The translations under genes were made by a program, and so were the position numbers. The notes under the pieces were generated by a model. It was given only the letters and a program-made list of their open reading frames with translations. It searched no databases and was not told the origin of the DNA. Source: an uncultured Prevotella sp. (GTDB taxonomy: Bacteria; Bacteroidota; Bacteroidia; Bacteroidales; Bacteroidaceae). From it: a stretch of 64,000 nucleotides of DNA. The DNA is taken from NCBI GenBank assembly GCA_900770395.1, contig CAAGKM010000004.1:1-64000 (forward strand), in the 5' to 3' direction. Shown here piece after piece: positions 16,523 to 26,338 of the stretch. How positions within the stretch are numbered: position 1 is the stretch's first letter; each line of letters begins with the position of its first letter.

Positions 16523-16570
16523 TCCGTCATAGCAGGTGTGGTTTTGCACTGCCTGTTATGACGGATTTTA
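16523..16570 (+). terminator. terminator after serA
   Basis: TCCGTCATAGCAGG (16523-16536) pairs with CCTGTTATGACGGA (16552-16565) with one G-T pair, followed by TTTT. It encloses the upstream in-frame ATG of the next gene, which helps rule out that start. Confidence 0.8.
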
Positions 16571-16584
16571 AACATTATAACGAT

Positions 16585-16905
16585 ATGATACTTACAACAA
16601 CTCCTACTGTTGACGGTCACAAGATACTTGAATATAAAGGTGTGGTGACCGGTGAGACTATTATTGGTGCAAACTTTGTGAAGGATTTTTTTGCCTCAAT
16701 ACGCGATGTCGTGGGCGGACGCAGCGGCAGCTATGAGCGTGTGCTGATGGAGGGACGCGACACTTCGATGAAGGAGATGAGAGAGCGGGCAGAGCAGTTG
16801 GGGGCTAACGCCATTGTCGGGATTGACATTGACTATGAGACTGTGGGACAAAGCGGTTCCATGCTCATGGTGGCTACAAGCGGCACTGCCGTGGTGATAG
16901 ATTAA
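16585..16905 (+). CDS. YbjQ/UPF0145 family protein
   Basis: A 106-residue cytoplasmic protein of the YbjQ (DUF74) family, thought to form pentamers and perhaps bind metal; the biochemical role is not known. ILTTTPTVDGHKILEYKGVV, VVGGRSGSYE and GANAIVGIDIDYE are the family landmarks. I start at the ATG 16585 because the upstream ATG (16558) lies in the serA terminator stem and adds residues not found in the family. Confidence 0.85.
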   Translation: MILTTTPTVDGHKILEYKGVVTGETIIGANFVKDFFASIRDVVGGRSGSYERVLMEGRDTSMKEMRERAEQLGANAIVGIDIDYETVGQSGSMLMVATSGTAVVID

Positions 16906-17127
16906 CAGATGAATTTGATGGAAATCGCCACATTATAGCTTTTAAACATTTCTTTTCATAAAATATGATTTTGCGATGCAATATTTTCTCCTGTGTTGCA
17001 TTATACAGGTGACTGACGGCAGAGACAGAGAGTGGCAGCCGACGGTATAAAGAGAGAAAAAGCGCGGAACAAGAAGGCGCGCAGGATAACAAAATGTATA
17101 ACCAATAAAACAAGGAGAAAAGAAATT

Positions 17128-17874
17128 ATGAAAAGAATGAAACTTACAGCTTATGTGCTGGGACTTTTGACTGCAGGATTCACTTTGCAGTCGTGCGACA
17201 ATGATGATGACGACAACTGGGAGCTGCGCCGCCCTACGGCATTAGTGACTGTGCGTCCTCAGGCTGACGGGAAATTTACGCTTCAGCTCGACAATAACAC
17301 AACGCTGTTCCCGTCGAACATGGACAAGTCTCCATACGGCGACAAGGAGGTGCGTGCGTTGGTGAACTACACCAAGGAGTACACCGAGGACGGTTCGTTA
17401 ACGGCAGACAAGATACGCTCGGTGCACATCAACTGGATTGACAGCATAAGAACCAAGATGCCCGTGCCCACGCTCGGCGAGGAGAATGACGCCAAGTATG
17501 GCAAGGACCCGATAGAGATTGTCCGTGACTGGGTGACGGTGGCTGAGGACGGCTATCTCACACTCCGCATCCGCACCACATGGGGAGTGGTAAACACCCC
17601 GCACTACATCAACCTGCTCACAGGCGTTAACCCCGAGAATCCTTACGAGCTGGAGCTCCGCCACGATGCCCGTGGCGATGTGGGAGGCTACTTTGCCGAT
17701 GCGCTGATAGCCTTCAACCTGAACGACCTGCCGCGCACCGACGACAAGAATGTGAAGATAAAGCTCAACTGGCAGTCGTTCTCGGGTAAGAAGTCAATAG
17801 AGTTTGAGCTCTATCTCCGTCCGCAGGAGGAGAAAGAATATCCAGTGATGGAGCACAACAAGCTGGTGAAATAA
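17128..17874 (+). CDS. NigD-like lipoprotein
   Basis: A 248-residue lipoprotein of the Bacteroidetes NigD-like family, whose function is not established. Signal MKRMKLTAYVLGLLTAGFTL ends at the lipobox LQSC, followed by an acidic linker (DNDDDDN) and the family segments RRPTALVTVRP, LDNNTTLFPSN and DKEVRALVNYT. The ATG at 17128 is preceded at 8-15 nt by AAGGAGAAA, an unusually good ribosome-binding site for this phylum. A strong terminator follows. Confidence 0.85.
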   Translation: MKRMKLTAYVLGLLTAGFTLQSCDNDDDDNWELRRPTALVTVRPQADGKFTLQLDNNTTLFPSNMDKSPYGDKEVRALVNYTKEYTEDGSLTADKIRSVHINWIDSIRTKMPVPTLGEENDAKYGKDPIEIVRDWVTVAEDGYLTLRIRTTWGVVNTPHYINLLTGVNPENPYELELRHDARGDVGGYFADALIAFNLNDLPRTDDKNVKIKLNWQSFSGKKSIEFELYLRPQEEKEYPVMEHNKLVK

Positions 17875-17895
17875 GAATTTATTTATGACTATAAG

Positions 17896-17936
17896 TTTTA
17901 GCCGCACAGCTATAAGTTTTAGCTGTGCGGCTAAAA
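17896..17936 (+). terminator. terminator hairpin after the NigD-like gene
   Basis: A perfect 16-bp inverted repeat (17896-17911 and 17921-17936) with a 9-nt loop. The arms start TTTTAGCC and end GGCTAAAA, so it can work in both directions. Confidence 0.8.
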
Positions 17937-17994
17937 TTTATGGCTACTATTTCTGAATTATGACATGTCGGATTCTGAAAAATATATAGTATTG

Positions 17995-18026
17995 TTTGGC
18001 GGTTACGGATAAAAGTATTAACTTTG
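17995..18026 (+). promoter_or_regulatory. promoter of the PUL regulator gene
   Basis: TTTG (17995-17998), a 20-nt spacer, TAACTTTG (18019-18026), 20 bp before the ATG at 18047. Confidence 0.7.
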
Positions 18027-18046
18027 CAGCTGTTAAAAAAACAGTT

Positions 18047-20845
18047 ATGATGAACAAAATACTCACTTTAATCATTTTGACCGCAGTCTCAGTTGTTTGC
18101 AGCCATGCATCAAGCGGGACAGACGAAATGCATCAGCTGACTGCCTCAGACGGACTGTCAGGGAATTCAGTGGGTAAAATTGTTGTGAGCAACAGCGGTA
18201 AGGTTTGGTCGATGACTTCCTACGGTATTGACACGTTTGACGGTAAATATTTGTATTCATACGGAGTTTCAGTATTTGGCAAACCGCATAATGTCGTTAT
18301 AGATATATGCGAGGGCAGGCATGGCGAGATATATGCTGCAACACGTGACGGTATTTGCGTGCTTGAATTAGGTCAGGAGCATTTTGTTCCGATAAGATTG
18401 GATATTGACGAGCCTCTCTGTCTTTTCCCTGATAAGGATGCGCTCTATATAGGCAGCCGTGAAGGAATATTCGTTTATGAAAGAGGAAAGGCACGCAGGA
18501 TTCCCATGGGCAATGTGGATGTCGGGACAGGCAAAGCGGTGAGGGCGATACGCAAATCCCCCGACGGCATGATTTATTTTGTGAGCCGGTATGGGCTTTT
18601 CTGTTATAATCCCAGGACAGGGCAGACAACACGGTTTGACACTCGTGCAACATCGGAGCGCGGCGTGTCCTTCGGACAGTTTGACATTAAGGGAAAATAT
18701 CTATATCTTGGAACGAAGAATAACGGATTGTATAAATACAACACCGTGACATCCCAAATGGAGAGGGTACACGGTATAGGCAATATTGTAACCTCAGTAT
18801 ATGCAGGTGAAGGCAATGAGCTGTATGTTGCCACCGACGGAACAGGAGCCTGGTGCCTTGACGCGGTCAACGACAGTATTACAGAACATTACAGTACAGA
18901 AGGCAAAGGCAAGCAGCACATACCAATTAATACAGCCTACTGCTATCTGCGTGACAAACATGGAGTAAACTGGTTCGGACTGTCACGTCACGGACTGATG
19001 TACAGCTATCGTATGTCGAGGCTGTTCAAGCCTTTTGACCATGCGTCACAGGGCATGGCCGTAAGAAGTTTCCATATCGGGAGAGACGAAAGTATGATTG
19101 GTACATACGATGGTGTCATTTATATTGACCGGCGCAGCAAAACTGCAAGACACTTTACGCCCGGGCAAATGGGAGGCGGACATATCATCACTTCTATATG
19201 CAAATATAAAGGCATATATTATATAGGTACTTACGACGGCAGTCTGAAGATGTTCGATCCGGCATCGATGAGTTTCATTCCACAGAACATCGACAGGTCA
19301 CTCAACACGTCAACGGTTATGGAACTGAAAGTGTCGCCCGACGGGCTGTTGTGGATAGGCACAAATGACGGTCTTTTTGTCACTGACGGACAAGTGCTGC
19401 TCGGACATTTCACAGAACATAACTCACGCATAGTGGGAGGTACGGTTACAAGCATATCGTTCGACTCTTTTGGCAACGCCTGGCTGACAGGAGGCAACAG
19501 GCAAAGCGGCGGGTCGCTGACATTGTGCCAGCCTTCATTCTCCATGCAGAGTGATAATTTCCCAAAAGGATTTTTCAACAATGAAAAGCCATTGAAAGGG
19601 TGCAGCGGACATGGCGGTAAAATGTTGTTCTTTTCCGACTTCAATGTCTATCACACTGATGCCGGAATGACCGATTGGGGAGCGCTTGATGTTCCGGCTC
19701 CAGTATTGTCAAGCCGGTGCTGTGACTTCATAGACGATAGTCACGGGCATTATTGGATGGCAACGGACAAGGGACTGCTGAGTTTTGACTATTCTTTTTC
19801 AGGTGTGCGTCATTTCGGCTTTTCGGAGGGACTTGACGGGCATCTGATAAACAAGATTGCGGCAGACGGTAATGGAAATATATTGGTTGCCACCGACAAG
19901 GGGCTCTTCACAGCCGGTGCCGGGGACTTGGCACAATACGAAAAAGATACCCGTTTCAAGGTGAAAATAGGCAAAACCAGAATAGGGGAACATTTACTTT
20001 CCGACGGGAAGAATACGATAATAAACGCCCGTCGGCATATTTCGTTAAAATGGGGACTTGTTTCCGAGACTGTGTCCATAATACCTCTGCTTGGAGATTT
20101 CTCACAGCATTCCGGACGCATTTATGAATATATGACAGACGATTCGGGAAAGTGGACCTTGATTAAGGAAGGTGAGGAAATCACCATCGGCAACCTCTTT
20201 ATAGGCACCCACTCGCTCAGTCTCAGACTGGCAGGCAACAACGGGACAGTTTCCCGCTACACTATTGATGTCCGTCCCTCGGCATTTGCCTATGTTGTGC
20301 TTGTCCTGGCAATATTGTCCATAGTGCTGCTGGTTGTATGGATAAAATACCGGAACACTACAGAGGTTCTGCTCAGCGAGAAGGACGAGATGGAGAATGC
20401 ACTTTTGGAGATGGAGCTCGAACGGCAGAGGATAGAGTCAAAAGAAGTTGGGGATTCGTCAAAATATCAGCGTGTGAGACTCGACACTGATGAATGCGAG
20501 GAGAAGGTGAGAGCCATGAAAAGGATAATGATGGAGGAAAAGCTCTATCTCAATCCCGAGCTGAAACGCTCGGACATTGCGGCAAGGCTTGGTGTGTCGC
20601 CGTCGCGCCTAAGCCAGATATTCAGCATTTACATGAATGACAATTATTATGATTTTGTCAACAGGTACAGGATGGCAGAGTTCAAGGAAATTATCAAGAG
20701 CGGCAACTACCGTAAATACACCCTGACGGCATTGAGCGAGAAATGCGGATTCAAGAAAACATCCTTCTTCAGCGCGTTCAGAAAAATGGAGGGAATGACT
20801 CCGGCAGAATACCTGAAACGCCATAACATCTCAATCAAATACTGA
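18047..20845 (+). CDS. membrane-spanning sensor/AraC-type transcriptional regulator of the PUL
   Basis: A 932-residue one-piece sensor-regulator. A signal peptide (MMNKILTLIILTAVSVVCSHAS) leads into a long periplasmic beta-propeller of Reg_prop repeats (ASDGLSGNSV, WIGTNDGLFV, ATDKGLLSFDY), then a YYY-like domain, one membrane helix (YVVLVLAILSIVLLVVWI, about residue 745-765), a short coiled coil and a C-terminal AraC/XylS HTH (SDIAARLGVSPSRLSQIF; ALSEKCGFKKTSFFSAFRKM). Histidine kinase and receiver domains of hybrid two-component regulators are missing. It lies just upstream of susC and should sense a released oligosaccharide and switch on the PUL. Confidence 0.85.
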   Translation: MMNKILTLIILTAVSVVCSHASSGTDEMHQLTASDGLSGNSVGKIVVSNSGKVWSMTSYGIDTFDGKYLYSYGVSVFGKPHNVVIDICEGRHGEIYAATRDGICVLELGQEHFVPIRLDIDEPLCLFPDKDALYIGSREGIFVYERGKARRIPMGNVDVGTGKAVRAIRKSPDGMIYFVSRYGLFCYNPRTGQTTRFDTRATSERGVSFGQFDIKGKYLYLGTKNNGLYKYNTVTSQMERVHGIGNIVTSVYAGEGNELYVATDGTGAWCLDAVNDSITEHYSTEGKGKQHIPINTAYCYLRDKHGVNWFGLSRHGLMYSYRMSRLFKPFDHASQGMAVRSFHIGRDESMIGTYDGVIYIDRRSKTARHFTPGQMGGGHIITSICKYKGIYYIGTYDGSLKMFDPASMSFIPQNIDRSLNTSTVMELKVSPDGLLWIGTNDGLFVTDGQVLLGHFTEHNSRIVGGTVTSISFDSFGNAWLTGGNRQSGGSLTLCQPSFSMQSDNFPKGFFNNEKPLKGCSGHGGKMLFFSDFNVYHTDAGMTDWGALDVPAPVLSSRCCDFIDDSHGHYWMATDKGLLSFDYSFSGVRHFGFSEGLDGHLINKIAADGNGNILVATDKGLFTAGAGDLAQYEKDTRFKVKIGKTRIGEHLLSDGKNTIINARRHISLKWGLVSETVSIIPLLGDFSQHSGRIYEYMTDDSGKWTLIKEGEEITIGNLFIGTHSLSLRLAGNNGTVSRYTIDVRPSAFAYVVLVLAILSIVLLVVWIKYRNTTEVLLSEKDEMENALLEMELERQRIESKEVGDSSKYQRVRLDTDECEEKVRAMKRIMMEEKLYLNPELKRSDIAARLGVSPSRLSQIFSIYMNDNYYDFVNRYRMAEFKEIIKSGNYRKYTLTALSEKCGFKKTSFFSAFRKMEGMTPAEYLKRHNISIKY

Positions 20846-20955
20846 ATCCGGAGTTCGGCTAACTTTTCTAAACCGAAGGTAAAACGCTGTAAGTCAGCGG
20901 TCTATTTCTTTCGGAACATGAAAAAACTCAAACGTCGGCAAACAAGGTCAACAAA

Positions 20956-20987
20956 CTTGTCTGCCGATGTTTTTTGTTGTATCTTTG
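20956..20987 (+). promoter_or_regulatory. promoter of the susC-led PUL operon
   Basis: CTTG (20956-20959), a 20-nt spacer, TATCTTTG (20980-20987). A 130-nt leader precedes the ATG at 21118. The 270-bp gap after the regulator has no other gene. Confidence 0.65.
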
Positions 20988-21117
20988 CACCCGTAAAATC
21001 AATATAAAAATGAGAATATAATGGATGCGAAGCAGAAATCTTACAATATTAAGAACATATTCTTAAGAAGTAATTAATATAAATAAGAACCTTTAATAAC
21101 TTAAAAAAATTTTATCA

Positions 21118-24100
21118 ATGAGACAGTGTAAACTTTTATTTCTCAGTGCTCTCATGCTCATGATGTCGTCATGGGCGTATGCACAGGTAAAGGTGTCTGG
21201 CTCCGTAACCGATGCCTCAGGCGAGCCGGTTATTGGAGCAAGCATTATGGAGGCCGGCACCAGCAATGGTGTGGTTAGTGATTTTGACGGAAAGTTCATT
21301 TTGAGCGTGAAGTCACATAACGCCACTCTCGTAGTGTCATATATAGGATATGTCACTCAGAGAGTCAGGGCAATGGAAGGCGGTCCGATACGCATAACCC
21401 TCGTGGAGGATTCCAATGTGATGGAGGATGTTGTGGTTGTCGGTTATGGTACACAGAAAAAAGCCACTCTCACAGGAGCAGTCAGTCAGGTTAATGGCGA
21501 TGATGTGCTTAAGGGACGTGCCACAAGTAACATCGGAACAGCATTACAAGGAGCAATTCCCGGACTTACCATCACCCGCAGCAGCAGCCGTCCTACAAGC
21601 AACCCGACAATCAGTCTGCGTGGAGGAATTTCAGTGAACAAGGCAGATCCGCTTATTCTTATTGATGGTGTTGATGCATACGCATGGGAGCTGAACTCTC
21701 TGAATCCCAATGATATCGAGAGCGTTTCCGTTCTTAAAGATGCTGCTGCGTCTATCTATGGTGCGCGTGCCGCAGGTGGAGTGATTCTCGTTACCACCAA
21801 AAGAGCCAAGACGGGTAAGGTCAAACTAACTTATAATGGTTCGGTAACAGCTAACTTTGTTGGGCGCAAGTATCCTGCAGCCGATGGTTCCAAGTGGGCG
21901 CAGATGATGCTTATGGCTGACCAAAATGACACCAACCATCCTAATGGTGCCTCATCGCTATGGGATATTCTTGGATTTACACGCAATGAATATGAGCGAG
22001 TGCTTGCCAATGAGGTGTTCAACTATGAGAACGGTGGTAATAAATATCGCATCGATCCGCTTAATGCCAATCAGGTTGATGCTGTGTTCGGCACTACATG
22101 GGGAACAGCCCATAATATCAGCCTGTCGGCTGGTGGCGAGAATCTGAAGAGCGTCACATCGGTGGGTTTTACCGATGACCGTTCACTGGTTAAGGTGGTA
22201 TATGACGGGCAGAAGAAATATAACTTCCGTAACAACACCGACTACCAACTTGGCAAGTATGTGAAGATAGAGACTGGCGTGTCATACGACTACAAGTTTG
22301 AGAACACACCGCTCTATGGTATTGGATATGGCTTGCAGGACTTCTGGATTTTTCCGCTTTACACTGAGAGCGGAGAGCACTACTACGACAACTTCGGTGG
22401 CAACAATGTCGTGGCACATCTTGTTGAAGGCGGTAAGGCAAAGTCTAACAACTATATGTTCCGTCTGAGCGGTAAGGCTACTGTTGACCTCAGTTTCATC
22501 AGTCCCGTTCTTAAAGGGTTGAGCGTATCAGCAAAGGGAAGCATCCGCCAGTTCAACCTCAACAAACGTGAGAATGGGCATAAAGTGCAGACCTATGACT
22601 ATTTCACCGACGAACCGTTCCGCATTGCGTCAAAAGCCAATCAGGAACAGATATGGGAGACCAATGAGCGCGCACTCTACCAGCTTTATGAGTATTTCAT
22701 CAACTATGACCGTACTTTTGGCAACCATCATGTGAGTGCCATGTTTGGTAATACCAATGAATTGCGTGACAACTATAAAACAAAAATCTACAGAAAAAGT
22801 GACAGCAGCGTCAGCCTTGATGACATAAACGTATATGACACGACGACCGATAAAATACAGGAATCAGCCTCCTATAAATGGGCCTATGTGTCGCTTGTAG
22901 GACGTGTCAACTATGACTTTGCCGGCAAGTATCTCATTGAGGGTACATGGCGACACGACGGCAGTTCACGCCTGACGAAGAACAACCGCTGGCATGACTT
23001 TTTCGGTGCAAGCGCAGGATGGCGTCTGTCCGAGGAGACCTTTATGGAAGATGTCGACTGGCTCAGCAACTTGAAACTGCGCGCATCGTGGGGACAGTCG
23101 GGCAGTGTTGTCGGTATCGACAACTATGAGGCTTTTGCTTCCATCAAGACAGGAACGACAGTCTATGGTGGCTCAAGATATTCAACTTCATGGATTTCAA
23201 ACATCACTGACGACACGCGCACATGGGAAACTGTAAACACCACCAACGTGGGTCTCGACTTTGGTTTCCTCAACAATCGTCTCAGTGGCTCGTTTGACTA
23301 TTTCTGGCGTAAGAACGACGGTATGCTTATCAATATCACCTATCCTGCAAGTTATGGTGGCACAGCTCCGAAAACCAACTCGGGCGTATATAAGACACAC
23401 GGCTGGGAACTTGCCCTAAAATGGCAGGACCGCATAGGAAAGGACTGGGAGTATAATGTTGGGGTCACTCTCGCCAATGCCAAGACTGAAGTGACATCAT
23501 ATAAGGGTAAGGATGCCATCACATGGGGTAAAAACGATGTTGTTGAGGGTAAGCCGCTCAATGCGCTCTATGTGTTTAAAACCGACGGACTTTTTCAGAA
23601 TCAGGCAGAGGTGGACGCTTACTATGAGCAGATGAACGGCAACGTGTCAGGATCTCTTATAAGTAATGTGAAGAACGGAACTGTCAATGAGCTTACTCCA
23701 GGTTGTGTGCGGCGTGTTGACCTTGATGGCGACAACGATATTACCAAAGATGACCTTTACTATTATGGTGACACTGACCCACACTACACCTTCAGCGTAA
23801 ATCTCGGATTACGTTGGAAAAATCTCGACTTTTCTGCCTTCTTCCAGGGAGTAGGACAACAGTATAATGTACGTGACGGACAGATGGGATGTGCTTTCTG
23901 GAGCAGATGGACAAACACAAACGGAAAATTTGCCGATGTCACATGGTATGCAGGTGACAGCAACGGTTATCATGCAGCAAATACATCTGCCACTCAACCG
24001 CTTATCTCGCTCAACGGCAACCGCAACAGCTGGAACTACAAGAACTATAATGATATAAATGTAAAGAACAACTGGTATGCACGGTGTAAACAGCTTCAGA

Positions 24101-24300
24101 TTGGCTATACACTTCCCAAACATATCCTTGCCAACACTCCAATTGGAAATGTCCGCCTGTGGGTGTCGGCTGAGAATCTCTTCGATATCTCCAATATCGA
24201 TGATGGCTATGATCCTGAGATGCAGTCCAAAATGGGAACATATGCAGGTGTTGATGTCTTTGGCAGCTCTGTGTCATTTGGTCTTGACGTAACTTTCTAA
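21118..24300 (+). CDS. SusC/RagA-family TonB-dependent glycan importer
   Basis: A 1060-residue outer-membrane transporter that imports oligosaccharides with TonB energy, working with the SusD protein next door. A signal peptide (ending SWAYAQ) is followed by a carboxypeptidase-regulatory-like domain (VKVSGSVTDASGEPVIGASI), the TonB-box region DVVVVGYGTQKK, a plug domain (ALQGAIPGLTITRSSSRP, SVLKDAAASIYGARAAGGV) and a long beta-barrel ending VSFGLDVTF. Length and order are typical of the family. It is the first gene of the PUL operon. Confidence 0.95.
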   Translation: MRQCKLLFLSALMLMMSSWAYAQVKVSGSVTDASGEPVIGASIMEAGTSNGVVSDFDGKFILSVKSHNATLVVSYIGYVTQRVRAMEGGPIRITLVEDSNVMEDVVVVGYGTQKKATLTGAVSQVNGDDVLKGRATSNIGTALQGAIPGLTITRSSSRPTSNPTISLRGGISVNKADPLILIDGVDAYAWELNSLNPNDIESVSVLKDAAASIYGARAAGGVILVTTKRAKTGKVKLTYNGSVTANFVGRKYPAADGSKWAQMMLMADQNDTNHPNGASSLWDILGFTRNEYERVLANEVFNYENGGNKYRIDPLNANQVDAVFGTTWGTAHNISLSAGGENLKSVTSVGFTDDRSLVKVVYDGQKKYNFRNNTDYQLGKYVKIETGVSYDYKFENTPLYGIGYGLQDFWIFPLYTESGEHYYDNFGGNNVVAHLVEGGKAKSNNYMFRLSGKATVDLSFISPVLKGLSVSAKGSIRQFNLNKRENGHKVQTYDYFTDEPFRIASKANQEQIWETNERALYQLYEYFINYDRTFGNHHVSAMFGNTNELRDNYKTKIYRKSDSSVSLDDINVYDTTTDKIQESASYKWAYVSLVGRVNYDFAGKYLIEGTWRHDGSSRLTKNNRWHDFFGASAGWRLSEETFMEDVDWLSNLKLRASWGQSGSVVGIDNYEAFASIKTGTTVYGGSRYSTSWISNITDDTRTWETVNTTNVGLDFGFLNNRLSGSFDYFWRKNDGMLINITYPASYGGTAPKTNSGVYKTHGWELALKWQDRIGKDWEYNVGVTLANAKTEVTSYKGKDAITWGKNDVVEGKPLNALYVFKTDGLFQNQAEVDAYYEQMNGNVSGSLISNVKNGTVNELTPGCVRRVDLDGDNDITKDDLYYYGDTDPHYTFSVNLGLRWKNLDFSAFFQGVGQQYNVRDGQMGCAFWSRWTNTNGKFADVTWYAGDSNGYHAANTSATQPLISLNGNRNSWNYKNYNDINVKNNWYARCKQLQIGYTLPKHILANTPIGNVRLWVSAENLFDISNIDDGYDPEMQSKMGTYAGVDVFGSSVSFGLDVTF

Positions 24301-24322
24301 TTGAACACATTTTATACAAATA

Positions 24323-26272
24323 ATGGAAAAAATGAAAACAAACAAATATTTATCTATGCTGGTTGCTGCTATGCTGTTGGCAACGACAAGCTGCAGCAGT
24401 TGGCTTGACCAGGAGCCAATGTCGAATGTGACAACAGGTGCCTATTTCAAAAATCCGGCGGAGTTTGAGGCAGCCGCCAACGGATTATACAATGCCATTT
24501 ATGGTTGGGCTACAACCTTCTCTGCCAGTGAGATGGGAGGATATGTTATATTTGATCAGGGAACAGATCTCAATAGTATCCAGAATCAGGAAGTATCTGG
24601 AATAAAGGGTGTACCCACCAGTGAGAAATATTACTCAAAACCATACGAACAGCTTCGTCAGGTAAACAACCTTCTTGAGCAGGCAGAGGCTTACACGGGT
24701 AATGGGAATATAGATAACTCAGTGGGCTCAGCGTATTTCTTCCGTGCATGGTGGCATTATTTCCTATTATGCCGTTATGGGGGAATATCTTTGATGACAT
24801 CAGTGCCAAATACCCAGTCCAATGTTGTGTGGGGACCTCGTAACTCCCGTTATGAAGTGGTGGCTTCCATACTCACCGATTTGGATAATGCACAGAAGCT
24901 TGTCTCTGCCACCAAACAGTCAACCAACAATAACGGTAGCCTGACCATTGAGGCTGTCTGTGCTTTCAAGGCTCGTGTATGTCTGTATGAAGGAACGTGG
25001 GAGAAATACAACGGGCGTGGCAGCGAGGATGTAACCAACGGTGACGGTATTACATGCGGGGCAGGTACTGCAATGCCGGAGGGGTATCCCTCAGTCGAAC
25101 AGCTTCTTACTATGGCAAAGACAGAGTCCGGCAAGTTTGTCGCCGGTGGTGTTTATGGCGGTGAATATTCTATTTGGATGGGCTGCGAGGAAAATAACAT
25201 ACCTGCATATCAGCATCAGTCTGCCATGTATCTGTATGCGTTGGAGGGCTCAGAGTCGAATCCTAACGGACTGACCAAAGAGTCTAACAGCGAGGCTATC
25301 TTCCGCCGCTGCTACGATTTTGCACTTGGCACATACGGCAAGTTGAATCTCACCCACTCGCGTCCCTGCAGCGGTTCTCGCAAGCTGATGGATATGTACC
25401 TGTGTACCGATGGTTTGCCAATCAATATTTCTCCCCTGTTCAAGGGATACAAGACTCTTGACTCAGAGTTTGAGAACCGCGATGCACGTATGCGTTCACT
25501 CTACCGTATGCCTGGTCATTATTATTGGTCGGCAAACAATGAGTTCGGGAAGCCTGCCAATTTCAGTATCGCCCCCAAGGATGATCCTTCAAACTCGTCA
25601 GGCTGTCATGTGCCGGAACTGAAGACCTACGGACAGGTGGGATATGCCGGACGTAAATTCACTCAGGAGGCTGAACGTGCATCAGAACAGGAGAGCAGCG
25701 ATTATCTACACATACGTCTGCCGGAGATGTTGCTTGTGTATGCTGAGGCAACATACGAACTTGACGGGCAGATTTCGGATGCTGACATTGATAAAACCAT
25801 AAATGTCATTCGTCAGCGTGCCCATATTGCCAAGCTTACAAATGTGCTCGTCAGTACATACGGTCTTGACATGAAGGAGGAGATACGCCGTGAGCGCGCC
25901 CTGGAGCTTTTCGGAGAGGGATTCCGTGTGCATGACCTTTGCCGTTGGAACATTGCAGACAAGGAACTGGCGCGTCCTACATGCAGCTATTATGTGCGTG
26001 TCGACGGTGCTCCTACTGATATAGCTGTGCTGCCTAACCCTGTTCATTCCGATCAACAGATATATAACAAGGCGGTATGGGAGGATAAGGGATATGTGAC
26101 AACCTCCGACATGGAGCAGTCAACATATACCGCTGGTATGCCGAAGGTGAAGGCCGGTGCGCTCATCCTTGAGACTCAGAACAACAGGCTCTTCTCAAAG
26201 AAGAATTATCTCAAGCCGATTCCGTCAGATGAACTCGACCTCAACGATAAACTGAAACAGAATCCGCAGTGA
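24323..26272 (+). CDS. SusD/RagB-family surface glycan-binding lipoprotein
   Basis: A roughly 649-residue lid protein that captures glycan for SusC. The lipobox is ATTSC, after a short signal; a second in-frame ATG at 24332 is an equally good start. SWLDQEPMSNVTTGAYFKNP is the usual start of the mature protein; TPR-like helices and a C-terminal RagB segment (IRRERALELFGEGFRVHDLC; YLKPIPSDEL) follow. It begins 22 bp after susC. A hairpin lies after the stop. Confidence 0.93.
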   Translation: MEKMKTNKYLSMLVAAMLLATTSCSSWLDQEPMSNVTTGAYFKNPAEFEAAANGLYNAIYGWATTFSASEMGGYVIFDQGTDLNSIQNQEVSGIKGVPTSEKYYSKPYEQLRQVNNLLEQAEAYTGNGNIDNSVGSAYFFRAWWHYFLLCRYGGISLMTSVPNTQSNVVWGPRNSRYEVVASILTDLDNAQKLVSATKQSTNNNGSLTIEAVCAFKARVCLYEGTWEKYNGRGSEDVTNGDGITCGAGTAMPEGYPSVEQLLTMAKTESGKFVAGGVYGGEYSIWMGCEENNIPAYQHQSAMYLYALEGSESNPNGLTKESNSEAIFRRCYDFALGTYGKLNLTHSRPCSGSRKLMDMYLCTDGLPINISPLFKGYKTLDSEFENRDARMRSLYRMPGHYYWSANNEFGKPANFSIAPKDDPSNSSGCHVPELKTYGQVGYAGRKFTQEAERASEQESSDYLHIRLPEMLLVYAEATYELDGQISDADIDKTINVIRQRAHIAKLTNVLVSTYGLDMKEEIRRERALELFGEGFRVHDLCRWNIADKELARPTCSYYVRVDGAPTDIAVLPNPVHSDQQIYNKAVWEDKGYVTTSDMEQSTYTAGMPKVKAGALILETQNNRLFSKKNYLKPIPSDELDLNDKLKQNPQ

Positions 26273-26287
26273 TAAAGGGGAATAGGC

Positions 26288-26318
26288 AGCCCCGTCAGTC
26301 TTATCGGCTGGCGGGGCT
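26288..26318 (+). terminator. hairpin between susD and the GH36 gene
   Basis: AGCCCCGTCAG (26288-26298) pairs with CTGGCGGGGCT (26308-26318). No U-run follows (TCTAAAAAAAG), so it is more likely an mRNA-stabilising or processing site that lets susCD be more abundant than the enzymes downstream. Confidence 0.55.
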
Positions 26319-26338
26319 TCTAAAAAAAGGAAAGAAAT

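Noticed and set aside
16558..16584. Upstream start of the YbjQ-family gene
   Set aside because: This ATG lies in the stem of the serA terminator and adds nine residues that the family lacks; the start at 16585 is better.
17995..20845. Calling the PUL regulator a hybrid two-component system
   Set aside because: No histidine kinase, ATPase or receiver domain fits between the membrane helix and the HTH; only a short coiled coil is there.
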